Part shown: one piece after another, positions 1-5,776 of the stretch | Layout: each line of letters begins with the position of its first letter | Position numbering within the stretch: position 1 is the first letter of the stretch | Source of the DNA: Chloroflexota bacterium | GTDB lineage: Bacteria; Chloroflexota; Dehalococcoidia; Lucifugimonadales; GCA-002694895 | Assembly: GCA_002694895.1 (NCBI GenBank) | Contig: NZNN01000012.1 | Location: 1 to 5,776, forward strand | DNA length: 5,776 bases | Direction: 5' to 3' | The notes under the pieces: generated by a model | Databases searched by the model: none | Seen by the model: the letters and a program-made list of their open reading frames with translations, nothing else | Told to the model about the DNA's origin: nothing | Made by a program: the position numbers and the translations under genes

Positions 1-156
1 CAATTCCCCCTGTTCGCGCAGCGCGCCCAGCACCGGCAGCAATGGTATGCCCAGCACGGTGACGAGCAAGAACATCGTCGGCAGCAGGACAACAGTGGCC
101 AGCCACCAGGGCGGTCGGCGCCGACGCCTATTTTGTTCACGGCCGTCCATATGCAT
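1..156 (-). CDS. N-terminal fragment of a GC-rich single-pass (or more) membrane protein, cut by the window edge
   Basis: An open reading frame of 52 codons runs on the minus strand from ATG at 156 to the window edge without a stop. A second in-frame ATG at 150 is an equally good start. The next in-frame codons upstream contain no start before stop codons (TAG, TAA), so the start is confined to these two. The protein begins with a short polar, very basic segment (an EQNRRRRRPPWW stretch around residues 7-18). A hydrophobic segment of about 25 residues follows (LATVVLLPTMFLLVTVLGIP and onward), then ALREQGEL. This is a typical uncleaved signal anchor with the N-terminus inside the cell. Codons end mostly in G or C, unlike every gene to the right. 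I see no convincing Shine-Dalgarno sequence; a GAAGG lies about 20 bp upstream, too far away. I do not recognise the family. The coding call rests on the clear membrane topology and codon bias. Confidence 0.6.
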   Translation of the reverse strand, partial: MHMDGREQNRRRRRPPWWLATVVLLPTMFLLVTVLGIPLLPVLGALREQGEL

Positions 157-270
157 GAGTCGACTAGACGGTTGGACCTTCTTTTGCGTGAGCTAGCCTT
201 AAGGTGGCCACCCCGAAGGCACCCGTATCATGCGCCACCGGGAACGCAGGTTTGGATGCGTCGGCAGCGC
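157..270. other. GC-rich spacer between the tRNA 3' end and the partial membrane-protein gene
   Basis: These 114 bp have the GC-rich composition of the left segment. I see no gene here. The stretch holds one perfect 10-bp palindrome, GGTGGCCACC at 203-212, and a short direct repeat TCGGCAG at 261-267 and 279-285, the second copy lying in the tRNA. I found no hairpin followed by a T-run that would end transcription of the tRNA, which reads leftward into this spacer. If the seam at the tRNA is an integration scar, this spacer would be the first DNA on the incoming or replaced side. I see no integrase gene or second tRNA fragment in the window to confirm that. Confidence 0.5.
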
Positions 271-345
<75 letters not shown>

Positions 346-354
346 TGAGAAAGA

Positions 355-383
355 ATTGTAATAAAATTGTTGATTTATATCAA
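355..383 (-). promoter_or_regulatory. Sigma-70-type promoter of the tRNA gene
   Basis: On the minus strand, TTGATA (378-383) is followed after exactly 17 bp by TACAAT (355-360). Each box matches the consensus at five of six positions. The expected transcription start falls near 348, only about 3 bp before the mature tRNA 5' end at 345, as is common for bacterial tRNA genes. The promoter lies wholly in AT-rich DNA, which ties the 5' end of the tRNA to the right-hand genome. Confidence 0.75.
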
Positions 384-384
384 C
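369..384. repeat. 16-bp inverted repeat (GTTGAT/ATCAAC) over the tRNA promoter -35 box
   Basis: Two perfect 6-bp arms, GTTGAT (369-374) and ATCAAC (379-384), flank a TTAT centre. The dyad covers the -35 hexamer of the tRNA promoter (378-383) and lies about 40 bp upstream of the aminotransferase -10 box. It could be an operator in this divergent spacer. In an 18% GC context it could also be chance. No second copy was noticed near the other promoters. Confidence 0.3.
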
Positions 385-421
385 TGATTCATAGTTTAAT
401 CAATGAATTTATTATCTCTAT

Positions 422-430
422 TGGTATAAT
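422..430 (+). promoter_or_regulatory. Extended -10 promoter of the aminotransferase gene
   Basis: TGGTATAAT is a perfect extended -10 element: TG at 422-423, one base, then consensus TATAAT at 425-430. No good -35 box is seen 16-18 bp upstream, which is usual for extended -10 promoters. The predicted transcription start, near 437, would leave only about 5 bases before the ATG at 442 but about 23 bases before the ATG at 460. This favours the latter as the true start. Confidence 0.65.
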
Positions 431-444
431 AATTAATATTCATG

Positions 445-451
445 AAAGGGA
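445..451 (+). promoter_or_regulatory. Ribosome binding site that decides the aminotransferase start
   Basis: AAAGGGA lies 8-9 bases before the ATG at 460. It is a modest Shine-Dalgarno match at a good distance. It lies inside the extra six codons that would be added by starting at the ATG at 442, so it selects 460. Confidence 0.5.
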
Positions 452-459
452 ATGATTTA

Positions 460-1641
460 ATGACAATATCAAATAAAATGAAAAATTTTCTTAAACAAGG
501 ATCGTGGATAAGAAGAATGTTTGAGGATGGGATAGAATTAAAAAAGAAGTATGGAGCAGAGAATGTTTTTGATTTATCTTTGGGGAACCCGATATTTTCA
601 CCACCGGATGATTTGTATGATGAATTGAAAAAACTTATTGATAATCCTGATAAATCTGCACACAGATATATGCCAAATGCTGGGTTGGATCAAACAAGAT
701 TAAAAGTTGCTGAATTTTTAACTAAAACAACAAATCACTCTTTTAAACTGTCTAATGTATTAATGACAGGAGGTGCAGGTGGGGCATTAAATGTTATTTT
801 GAAAGCTATATTAGATCCTGATGATGAAGTAATAGTATTCACTCCATTTTTTCCTGAATATTATTTTTATGTAGATAATCATTCTGGGATAACTAGAATA
901 GTAGATTCTGATGATAAATTTATTCCGGATTTAGATTCGTTTAATAAAAATATTAATAATAAAACAAAAGCTGTAATAATTAATTCTCCAAATAATCCTT
1001 CAGGAGTTGTTTATAGTGAACAATTTCTCATAAAAATGTCTGAAATATTAAATAATTATGAAAAAAAATTTAATAGGGAAATATTTGTTATAAGTGATGA
1101 ACCATACAGAAGGATTGTTTTTGATGGATTAGATTGCCCTAATATACTGGATTATTATAAAAATACTATAATAGCAAGTTCTTTTTCAAAAGATCTTGCT
1201 ATTCCAGGTGAAAGGATTGGATATGTTGCTTTAAGCCCCAAAATTAGTAATCATCATTTACTAATGGATGGAATAGTTTTTGCTAACAGAGTATTAGGAT
1301 TTGTAAATGCCCCTGCTTTTATGCAAAGAGCAGTTTCAAATATTTTATTTAGTTCAGTTGATGTGGAAGAATATTTGTTAAGAAGGAATTATTTGTGTGA
1401 TGAACTTGGGAAACTGGGTTATGAATTTGAAAAACCACAGGGAGCATTTTATTTGTTTCCTAAAAGCCCTATTGAGGATGATGTGGAATTCACAAATTTA
1501 CTTAAAGAAAATAAAGTTCTTGTTGTACCAGGATCAGGATTTGGTAAAAAGGGTTATTTTAGAATCTCATTTTGTGTGGACTGGCCTAGCATTGAAGGAT
1601 CTATTGAAGGATTTAAGAAAACTATAAATTTAGTTAAATAA
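460..1641 (+). CDS. PLP-dependent class I/II aminotransferase (aspartate aminotransferase superfamily)
   Basis: This 393-residue cytosolic enzyme is of the usual length for fold-type I aminotransferases and should move an amino group between an amino acid and a 2-oxo acid. Visible landmarks, numbered from the ATG at 460, are: SLGNP near 40-44 (substrate loop); GGAGG at 104-108 (PLP phosphate cup); PNNPSG at 177-182 with cofactor Asn179; SDEPY at 212-216 with Asp213 and Tyr216; the Schiff-base lysine Lys244 in SSFSK; Arg252 in PGERIGY; and Arg368 in YFRISF, the usual substrate-carboxylate arginine. All key residues are present. The arrangement (HRYMPNAG, INSPNNPSGVVYSE, ISDEPYR, SFSKxLxxPGERIGY, RVLGFVNAP) resembles a clade common in Clostridia and annotated simply as PLP-dependent aminotransferase. 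The substrate cannot be told from this. An upstream in-frame ATG at 442 would add six residues, but promoter and RBS positions favour 460. The gene ends 12 bp inside the convergent neighbour. Confidence 0.9.
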   Translation: MTISNKMKNFLKQGSWIRRMFEDGIELKKKYGAENVFDLSLGNPIFSPPDDLYDELKKLIDNPDKSAHRYMPNAGLDQTRLKVAEFLTKTTNHSFKLSNVLMTGGAGGALNVILKAILDPDDEVIVFTPFFPEYYFYVDNHSGITRIVDSDDKFIPDLDSFNKNINNKTKAVIINSPNNPSGVVYSEQFLIKMSEILNNYEKKFNREIFVISDEPYRRIVFDGLDCPNILDYYKNTIIASSFSKDLAIPGERIGYVALSPKISNHHLLMDGIVFANRVLGFVNAPAFMQRAVSNILFSSVDVEEYLLRRNYLCDELGKLGYEFEKPQGAFYLFPKSPIEDDVEFTNLLKENKVLVVPGSGFGKKGYFRISFCVDWPSIEGSIEGFKKTINLVK

Positions 1642-2748
1642 ATCTTTTGGCGGGTCTTTTAGCCCAAAACCTGTAATAGGTAATAACACATTTTCATCAG
1701 GAAGTATAATCTTTTGTTTAACCAACTTATCTAGACCAGACAATACTGCAGCAGATGTGATTTCTGCGAAAATACCATCTTTTCTCGCAAGTTCTTTTTG
1801 CCATTTTAATATGCTTTCATCACTTACTTTAATTCCTTGGCCATTTGTTTTTTTTATTACATTTACAGATTGATATTTTCTTGGTGGATTTAATATTGCT
1901 ATCCCATTTGCAATTGTTGATTTTGCTTGTTCAGGATACCAGTTGTTATTTGAAAAAATTTCAATGATGGGAGAGATAGACTCTGTTTGAATCCCGTGAT
2001 GTTTTGGAATTTTTATATCAGGATTGATTTTTTTAATTTCATCATAAGCTTTATAAGAACCTATTAAAAGTGACCCGTTACCTATAGGAAATAATATATG
2101 ATCAGGTTGTTTATTATTGAAATGTTTTATAATTTCATGACCAAATGATTTAGTCCCTTCAATGAAGAATGGGCTAAGATTATGTGAAGAATATGGAATG
2201 GAATTTTCCTCACTATATTTTATTGCTGCTATGGTGGAATTATCTCTTGGCCCAGGAATTTTATGTACAATGCTTCCATATAATTGAATCTGAGATACTT
2301 TGTTTTTTGGCGCATTTTCCGGAACAAATATATGCGATTTTATTTTTGAATAAGCACTATAAGCAGATATTGATGCCCCTGCATTTCCAGATGAATCTTC
2401 AACAATTTCATTTATTCCAAATTCACTAAGTGCAGAAATCATCATAGCTGAACCTCTGTCTTTGAAAGATCCTGTAGGGTTCATATATTCAAGTTTTGCA
2501 TATATGTTATTGATCCCGAAATTATCAGACAAAGTATTTAATCTTACAATTGGAGTGTTTCCCTGTCCTAGATAAGTTAAATTTGAAATATTTGACAATG
2601 GAATAAGTGTTTCTTGTGGTGATTTGGTATTTGTATTTGTGTAAACTATTTCGAATGCACCTTCGCAATTAGGTTCGGGGCATGTTGAAATATTAGGATT
2701 TGGTTTAATAGTTTTATTACAATTTAAACAAACAAAGTTGTATTTCAT
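1630..2748 (-). CDS. Threonine-synthase-like PLP enzyme (fold type II) with N-terminal zinc ribbon
   Basis: The 372-residue protein starts with a probable zinc ribbon (Cys7, Cys10, Cys23, Cys28: C-x2-C and C-x4-C). The tryptophan-synthase-beta fold follows: GQGNTPIV near 61-68; NPTGSFKDRGS with the Schiff-base Lys96; SSGNAGAS near 119-126 (the Asn-containing cofactor loop); PIGNGSLLIGS near 221-231 (phosphate-binding glycine loop); AEITSAA near 328-334; and a closing LPITGFG. These fit proteins annotated as threonine synthase, which turns O-phosphohomoserine into threonine and phosphate. The same architecture occurs in relatives of undefined substrate, so the reaction is not certain. I chose the ATG at 2748 because the zinc ribbon begins six residues later; the only upstream alternative is TTG at 2775, which adds a hydrophobic stretch with no family role. 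No Shine-Dalgarno is seen. The gene overlaps the aminotransferase by 12 bp at its 3' end, and its start is 16 bp from a divergent transporter. Confidence 0.85.
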   Translation of the reverse strand: MKYNFVCLNCNKTIKPNPNISTCPEPNCEGAFEIVYTNTNTKSPQETLIPLSNISNLTYLGQGNTPIVRLNTLSDNFGINNIYAKLEYMNPTGSFKDRGSAMMISALSEFGINEIVEDSSGNAGASISAYSAYSKIKSHIFVPENAPKNKVSQIQLYGSIVHKIPGPRDNSTIAAIKYSEENSIPYSSHNLSPFFIEGTKSFGHEIIKHFNNKQPDHILFPIGNGSLLIGSYKAYDEIKKINPDIKIPKHHGIQTESISPIIEIFSNNNWYPEQAKSTIANGIAILNPPRKYQSVNVIKKTNGQGIKVSDESILKWQKELARKDGIFAEITSAAVLSGLDKLVKQKIILPDENVLLPITGFGLKDPPKDLFN

Positions 2749-2764
2749 GACAAAATAAAAAATA

Positions 2765-4015
2765 ATGAAATTCAAGTATAAATCATCAGAAGAAAGTTCA
2801 ATAGCTTACTATGGATGGATAATTGCATTATATGGTAATTTCATTATTGCACTGTCTAGTCTCACAGGTATGCATGGTACAGGTTTTTTTCTCAAAGCTT
2901 TTGAATCTAAATATAATTGGAGCAGAACTTTAATTTCTGGAGCAAGTGCATTTGCCAGGGCTGAGACAGCTTTGTTTGGACCTGTTGAAGGTTTTATACT
3001 TGATAAGTTTGGCGCAAGAAAAGTAATGACTATCGGGTTTGTTGTTAGTGCTTTTGGTTTTTACCTTTTATCATCTACAACAACTATTTTATCTCTTTAT
3101 ATATCTTATATTTTTATGAGTTTTGGTACTGCAATTGCAGGATGGCTTCCAATTATTACTTTAATGAATGCTTGGTTTGATAAGAAAAAAACTTTTGCTA
3201 TGGCTATGTCAATGAATGGAGTTCATTTTGCGGGTTGGGGAGCAGCTGTGTTAGCATTTTCAATTCAAAATTATGGTATAAGGCAGACAACTTTTGTAAT
3301 TGCGTTAATCTTTTTATGTTTTTCACCATTGTCATATTTAATAGTAAGAGATAAAACAATTAAGAATTCAGATACAAAAATAAATAATGATAAGTCAGAA
3401 AGAAAAAAGTTTTCTTTAAAAATTAATTTAAGTCCCAAAATTAAATATGGTTTAACTCATAAACCATTTTGGATGATTTCAATAGCTCATATGTCCTCTA
3501 CTGCTTCGGTGGTAACTCTTGGCGTACATTTACCTGCACATATTACTGATATAGGATATTCCACAGTGCAGGCAGGCTATATAGTGATGGTTTATTCAAC
3601 TGTGGGTTTATTTGCACAGATTATTGGAGGATATCTGGGAGACAGATTAGTTAAAAAATATGTTTTAACTGTTTTTTTAATAATCCAAAGCTTTGGATTG
3701 TTTATACTTTCATTTGTTAGAAATATTTCGGGAATCATTGTTTTTTCAATAGTTTACGGTGTTGCGTTTGGAGGCAGAAATCCTTTGTTTACTTCTATAA
3801 GAGGGGATTATTTTGACCGAACAGTTTTTGCTACTTTTTTTGGATTTTCTGGATTGATAATTAATATTGGAACTGTTACAAGCCCAGTTTTAACAGGTTA
3901 TCTTTTTGATACAAAAGGGGATTATTCAATAGCATTTTTTATTTTAGGAATTATGGCTTTAATTGGAGCTGTTTTATCTTTTTCTCTTCCAAAAAAAGGT
4001 ATGATTGGTAGTTAA
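2765..4015 (+). CDS. MFS transporter, monocarboxylate-porter/OFA-like, first of a tandem pair
   Basis: This 416-residue inner-membrane carrier has the usual 12-helix MFS layout: a first helix from about residue 16 (YYGWIIALYGNFIIAL), a hydrophilic central cytoplasmic loop at about 195-235, and six more helices. The helix 2-3 loop carries the MFS motif A, GFILDKFGARK (76-86), and a second-half copy is GGYLGDRLVKKY (288-299). GTGFFLKAFESKYNWSRTLISG near 38-59 and GGRNPLFTSIRGDYF near 336-350 place it with bacterial carriers related to monocarboxylate/oxalate-formate porters. The substrate is not deducible. It is probably a proton-coupled importer or exchanger of an organic acid (inference from family). 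The start aligns with that of the paralogue downstream, so ATG 2765 is well supported even though there is no Shine-Dalgarno and the divergent gene starts only 16 bp away. It lies 3 bp before the second transporter and is almost certainly co-transcribed with it. Confidence 0.88.
   Translation: MKFKYKSSEESSIAYYGWIIALYGNFIIALSSLTGMHGTGFFLKAFESKYNWSRTLISGASAFARAETALFGPVEGFILDKFGARKVMTIGFVVSAFGFYLLSSTTTILSLYISYIFMSFGTAIAGWLPIITLMNAWFDKKKTFAMAMSMNGVHFAGWGAAVLAFSIQNYGIRQTTFVIALIFLCFSPLSYLIVRDKTIKNSDTKINNDKSERKKFSLKINLSPKIKYGLTHKPFWMISIAHMSSTASVVTLGVHLPAHITDIGYSTVQAGYIVMVYSTVGLFAQIIGGYLGDRLVKKYVLTVFLIIQSFGLFILSFVRNISGIIVFSIVYGVAFGGRNPLFTSIRGDYFDRTVFATFFGFSGLIINIGTVTSPVLTGYLFDTKGDYSIAFFILGIMALIGAVLSFSLPKKGMIGS
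2775..2801 (-). promoter_or_regulatory. Possible promoter of the threonine-synthase-like gene, inside the transporter coding sequence
   Basis: On the minus strand TTGAAC (2796-2801) and TATACT (2775-2780) are separated by 15 bp. That is shorter than the preferred 17, but the -10 box matches at five of six positions. A start near 2768 would give a leader of about 20 bases. With only 16 bp between the divergent start codons, the promoter must lie in or near the neighbouring gene. This is a candidate only. Confidence 0.3.
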
Positions 4016-4018
4016 TTT

Positions 4019-5284
4019 ATGAGTTTCAAAATATATTACGATCAAAATAAGGAAAGTTCACCAAGATATTATGGGTGGATTCTTGCATTATTTGGTAATT
4101 TAGTTATTGGGTTAATGACAGTTTCTAATTTTCAGGGAACTGGTTTTTTTCTTAAAGCATTTGAGATACAAAAAGGGTGGGGAAGAGCAGTTATTTCTGG
4201 AGCCAGTTCATTAGCAAGAGCTGAATCAGCGTTACTTGGCCCAATAGAAGGTTATCTATTGGACAGATTTGGAGTCAGAAGAATTATGATGATTGGAAAT
4301 GTTGTTACATTTGTTGGTTTTCTTTTTATAGCATTTACCGAACATTTGTATCAGTTATATTTAGGATATTTTTTTATAAGTTTTGGTTCAGCTATGGCTG
4401 GATGGTTACCTACTATGACTTTGATGAATTCCTGGTTTGACAAAAAAAAGACATTTGCAATGGCATTTTCAATAACCGGAACACATATTGCCGGATGGGT
4501 TGCTCCCTTTTTAGCTTATTCTTTATTAACATATGGTATAAGAAATACTGCTTTAGTCATTGCTGTTATAACATTGATGTTTTCCCCGCTTTCTTATCTT
4601 ATAGTTAGAGATAGAAAAAATTTAAATGGGTTCAATGTAACCAAATCATCAGAAGAAAAAAAACCAAAGAGAAGATTTGGATTTAAGTTAAATTTAAACC
4701 CGGAAATCAAATATCAATTGAAACGAAGACCCTTTTGGATAATAGCTTTTACTCATATGTGTTCTACAACATCTATAGTAACTTTAACTGTACATTTGCC
4801 TGCGTATATTACAGATCTTGGATTTACCACAATACAATCCGGCTATATTATTTCTATATTTTCCACAGTTGCAATATTCAGTCAATATATAGCTGGGTAT
4901 ACTGGAGACAAATATGGTAAAAAATATGTTTTATTAATATTTTTGCTTTTCCAGACAATTTCTTTAATCTTTTTAGCATTATCTGACTCATGGTCTTACT
5001 TGATTATCTTTGCTATAGTTTGGGGGATTGGTTATGGAGGAAGAACTCCATTAATGACAGCTATAAGAGGAGATTATTTTGAAAGATCAGCTTTTGCTAC
5101 ACTATTTGGATTGTCAGGGATGGTAATGAATGCAGGTACAACTTCTGGTCCGATCATTGCAGGATGGATTTTTGATGTTTATGGTTCATATACTATAGCT
5201 TTATGGGGATTAACTGTTATTGCATTTTGTGGTTGTTTATTATTACTGACTTTACCTCCGGTTCCTAAGCGTATTAAATCTTAG
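4019..5284 (+). CDS. MFS transporter, monocarboxylate-porter/OFA-like, second of a tandem pair
   Basis: A 421-residue, 12-helix carrier clearly paralogous to the preceding gene along its whole length, roughly half or more identical by eye. Shared blocks include YYGW near 17-20, GTGFFLKAFE near 40-49, GPIEGYLLDRFGVRR (74-88, MFS motif A), SWFDKKKTFAMAFS, SPLSYLIVRD near 189-198 and GGRTPLMTAIRGDYF near 340-354. The second-half motif, AGYTGDKYGKKY (292-303), is closer to consensus than in the first copy. The two proteins differ most at the extreme N-terminus, in the helix 1 region before GTGFF (MTVSNFQ versus SSLTGMH) and in the basic central loop (about 199-235). Those are places where specificity and regulation can diverge. 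The start follows the previous stop by 3 bp. GGTAG about 7 bp upstream is at best a weak RBS, so translational coupling is likely. Substrate unknown. Confidence 0.88.
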   Translation: MSFKIYYDQNKESSPRYYGWILALFGNLVIGLMTVSNFQGTGFFLKAFEIQKGWGRAVISGASSLARAESALLGPIEGYLLDRFGVRRIMMIGNVVTFVGFLFIAFTEHLYQLYLGYFFISFGSAMAGWLPTMTLMNSWFDKKKTFAMAFSITGTHIAGWVAPFLAYSLLTYGIRNTALVIAVITLMFSPLSYLIVRDRKNLNGFNVTKSSEEKKPKRRFGFKLNLNPEIKYQLKRRPFWIIAFTHMCSTTSIVTLTVHLPAYITDLGFTTIQSGYIISIFSTVAIFSQYIAGYTGDKYGKKYVLLIFLLFQTISLIFLALSDSWSYLIIFAIVWGIGYGGRTPLMTAIRGDYFERSAFATLFGLSGMVMNAGTTSGPIIAGWIFDVYGSYTIALWGLTVIAFCGCLLLLTLPPVPKRIKS

Positions 5285-5297
5285 GTTATTATTAACT

Positions 5298-5776
5298 ATG
5301 CATTTTATTAAAAATATTTTATTTATAAACTTTGCTATCTTGTTATTATGTATAGCTTGTTCTCAGCTGAAAATAGATTCAACGGAAATAATTAATTCGA
5401 ATATTGTTATGCCAACAAATGAATACTCTCTTGGTTTTAATAGAATAGTTTTCAGTGTTGTTAATAATGAAGGATCTGAGTCTGAAAAACCTTTGACTGT
5501 ATCTGTTAAAAATGTAAAAACAAATAAATTAAATGTTATTGATCCTGTTTTTTATAAATGGCCTAACAAAAATGGGGGGTTTTATGTTTTAAACACTATA
5601 TTTGATAATGAAGGAAGTTATTTTATAAATATTAATGATTTAACTGATTCGGATTTTATATATAAAAAGAAAATAAATATTACTGATAATGAATTAACAC
5701 CAAAACTTGGTGAGGTTATACCTGTGTTGAATAATAAGATTATTACAGACACACAGAATATTAGTGAAATAACCAG
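5298..5776 (+). CDS. N-terminal part of a secreted lipoprotein, probably of a thioredoxin-fold family
   Basis: An ATG at 5298 opens a frame of 159 codons that is still open at the window edge. The N-terminus is a lipoprotein signal peptide: a short n-region with one Lys, a hydrophobic core ILFINFAILLLCIA, and a lipobox ending in CIAC with Cys21 as the lipidated residue (Cys at -3 is unusual). Residues about 36-128 look like a beta-rich domain (NEYSLGFNRIVFSVVNNEG, GGFYVLNTIFDNEGSYFI). A linker follows, LTPKLGEVIPVLNNKIITD. From memory this layout resembles lipoproteins of Chloroflexota and relatives in which a C-terminal thioredoxin-like domain follows such a linker; that domain would lie past 5776, so the call is an inference. 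The gene starts 13 bp after the transporter stop and probably belongs to the same operon. No clear Shine-Dalgarno is seen. A run of six G (5574-5579) is odd in such AT-rich DNA, but the frame stays open on both sides. Confidence 0.7.
   Translation, partial: MHFIKNILFINFAILLLCIACSQLKIDSTEIINSNIVMPTNEYSLGFNRIVFSVVNNEGSESEKPLTVSVKNVKTNKLNVIDPVFYKWPNKNGGFYVLNTIFDNEGSYFININDLTDSDFIYKKKINITDNELTPKLGEVIPVLNNKIITDTQNISEIT

Noticed and set aside
203..212. Perfect palindrome GGTGGCCACC as a tRNA terminator or operator
   Set aside because: It has no loop and no following T-run, and a 10-bp palindrome in GC-rich DNA is not strong evidence of function.
1397..1627. Plus-strand frame of 76 codons inside the aminotransferase
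   Set aside because: It is an out-of-frame shadow of a gene with complete active-site motifs, and its product has no recognisable pattern.
1645..1669. Hairpin TTTTGG/CCAAAA just after the aminotransferase stop, as a terminator
   Set aside because: The arms are only 6 bp with a 13-base loop, no T-run follows on the plus strand, and the sequence is coding on the other strand.
2184..2429. Plus-strand frame of 81 codons opposite the threonine-synthase-like gene
   Set aside because: It is antisense to an intact enzyme core containing the PLP asparagine loop. It has no RBS and its composition follows from the opposite strand.
2685..2723. TTGAAA (2685-2690) and TACAAT (2718-2723) as promoter of the first transporter
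   Set aside because: The spacer is 27 bp, far outside the functional range. No better pair was found, so no promoter is annotated for this operon.
4735..4920. Plus-strand frame of 61 codons within the second transporter
   Set aside because: It is a shifted frame of a helix-coding stretch. The rich Tyr/Phe/Ser/Cys content is what a shifted membrane segment gives.

Overview
The window joins two compositionally different pieces of bacterial DNA. Positions 1-270 are about 63% GC. From 346 to the end the sequence is AT-rich: coding sequence looks near 30% GC, and the spacer at 361-420 is 18%. A CAT-anticodon tRNA gene (271-345, minus strand) sits exactly on the seam. The AT-rich part reads as a low-GC bacterium. 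The mix of a zinc-ribbon threonine-synthase-like enzyme, monocarboxylate-type MFS paralogues and a probable thioredoxin-family lipoprotein would fit a marine Chloroflexota lineage such as SAR202, but that is an impression and not a demonstrated assignment. The GC-rich part is too short to assign.

Layout: (1) 1-156, minus strand: start of a GC-rich gene for a small-N-terminus membrane protein, cut by the window edge. (2) 157-270: GC-rich spacer. (3) 271-345, minus strand: tRNA with encoded CCA, transcribed from a near-consensus promoter (355-383) inside the AT-rich DNA. (4) 346-441: divergent regulatory spacer that also carries a perfect extended -10 for the next gene. (5) 460-1641, plus: class I/II PLP aminotransferase. 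(6) 1630-2748, minus: threonine-synthase-like fold-type II PLP enzyme, overlapping the aminotransferase tail to tail by 12 bp. (7) 2765-4015 and 4019-5284, plus: two full-length tandem paralogous MFS transporters 3 bp apart. (8) 5298 to the end, plus: the N-terminal part of a lipoprotein that follows the second transporter after 13 bp.

The two transporters and the lipoprotein look like one transcription unit. It diverges from the threonine-synthase-like gene, with only 16 bp between the start codons. The setting of two PLP enzymes of amino-acid metabolism next to two carboxylate-type MFS carriers suggests uptake or exchange and conversion of amino or keto acids. That link is inferred from proximity only.

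No undescribed multi-gene system is evident. The most unusual signal is the tRNA. Its 5' part and its 3' part do not match each other (a C-A mismatch in the acceptor stem and a T-G wobble in the T stem). Both defects are explained if the two parts come from two different tRNA genes joined within the T arm, just where the base composition changes. This could be a site-specific integration scar or a metagenome assembly chimera.
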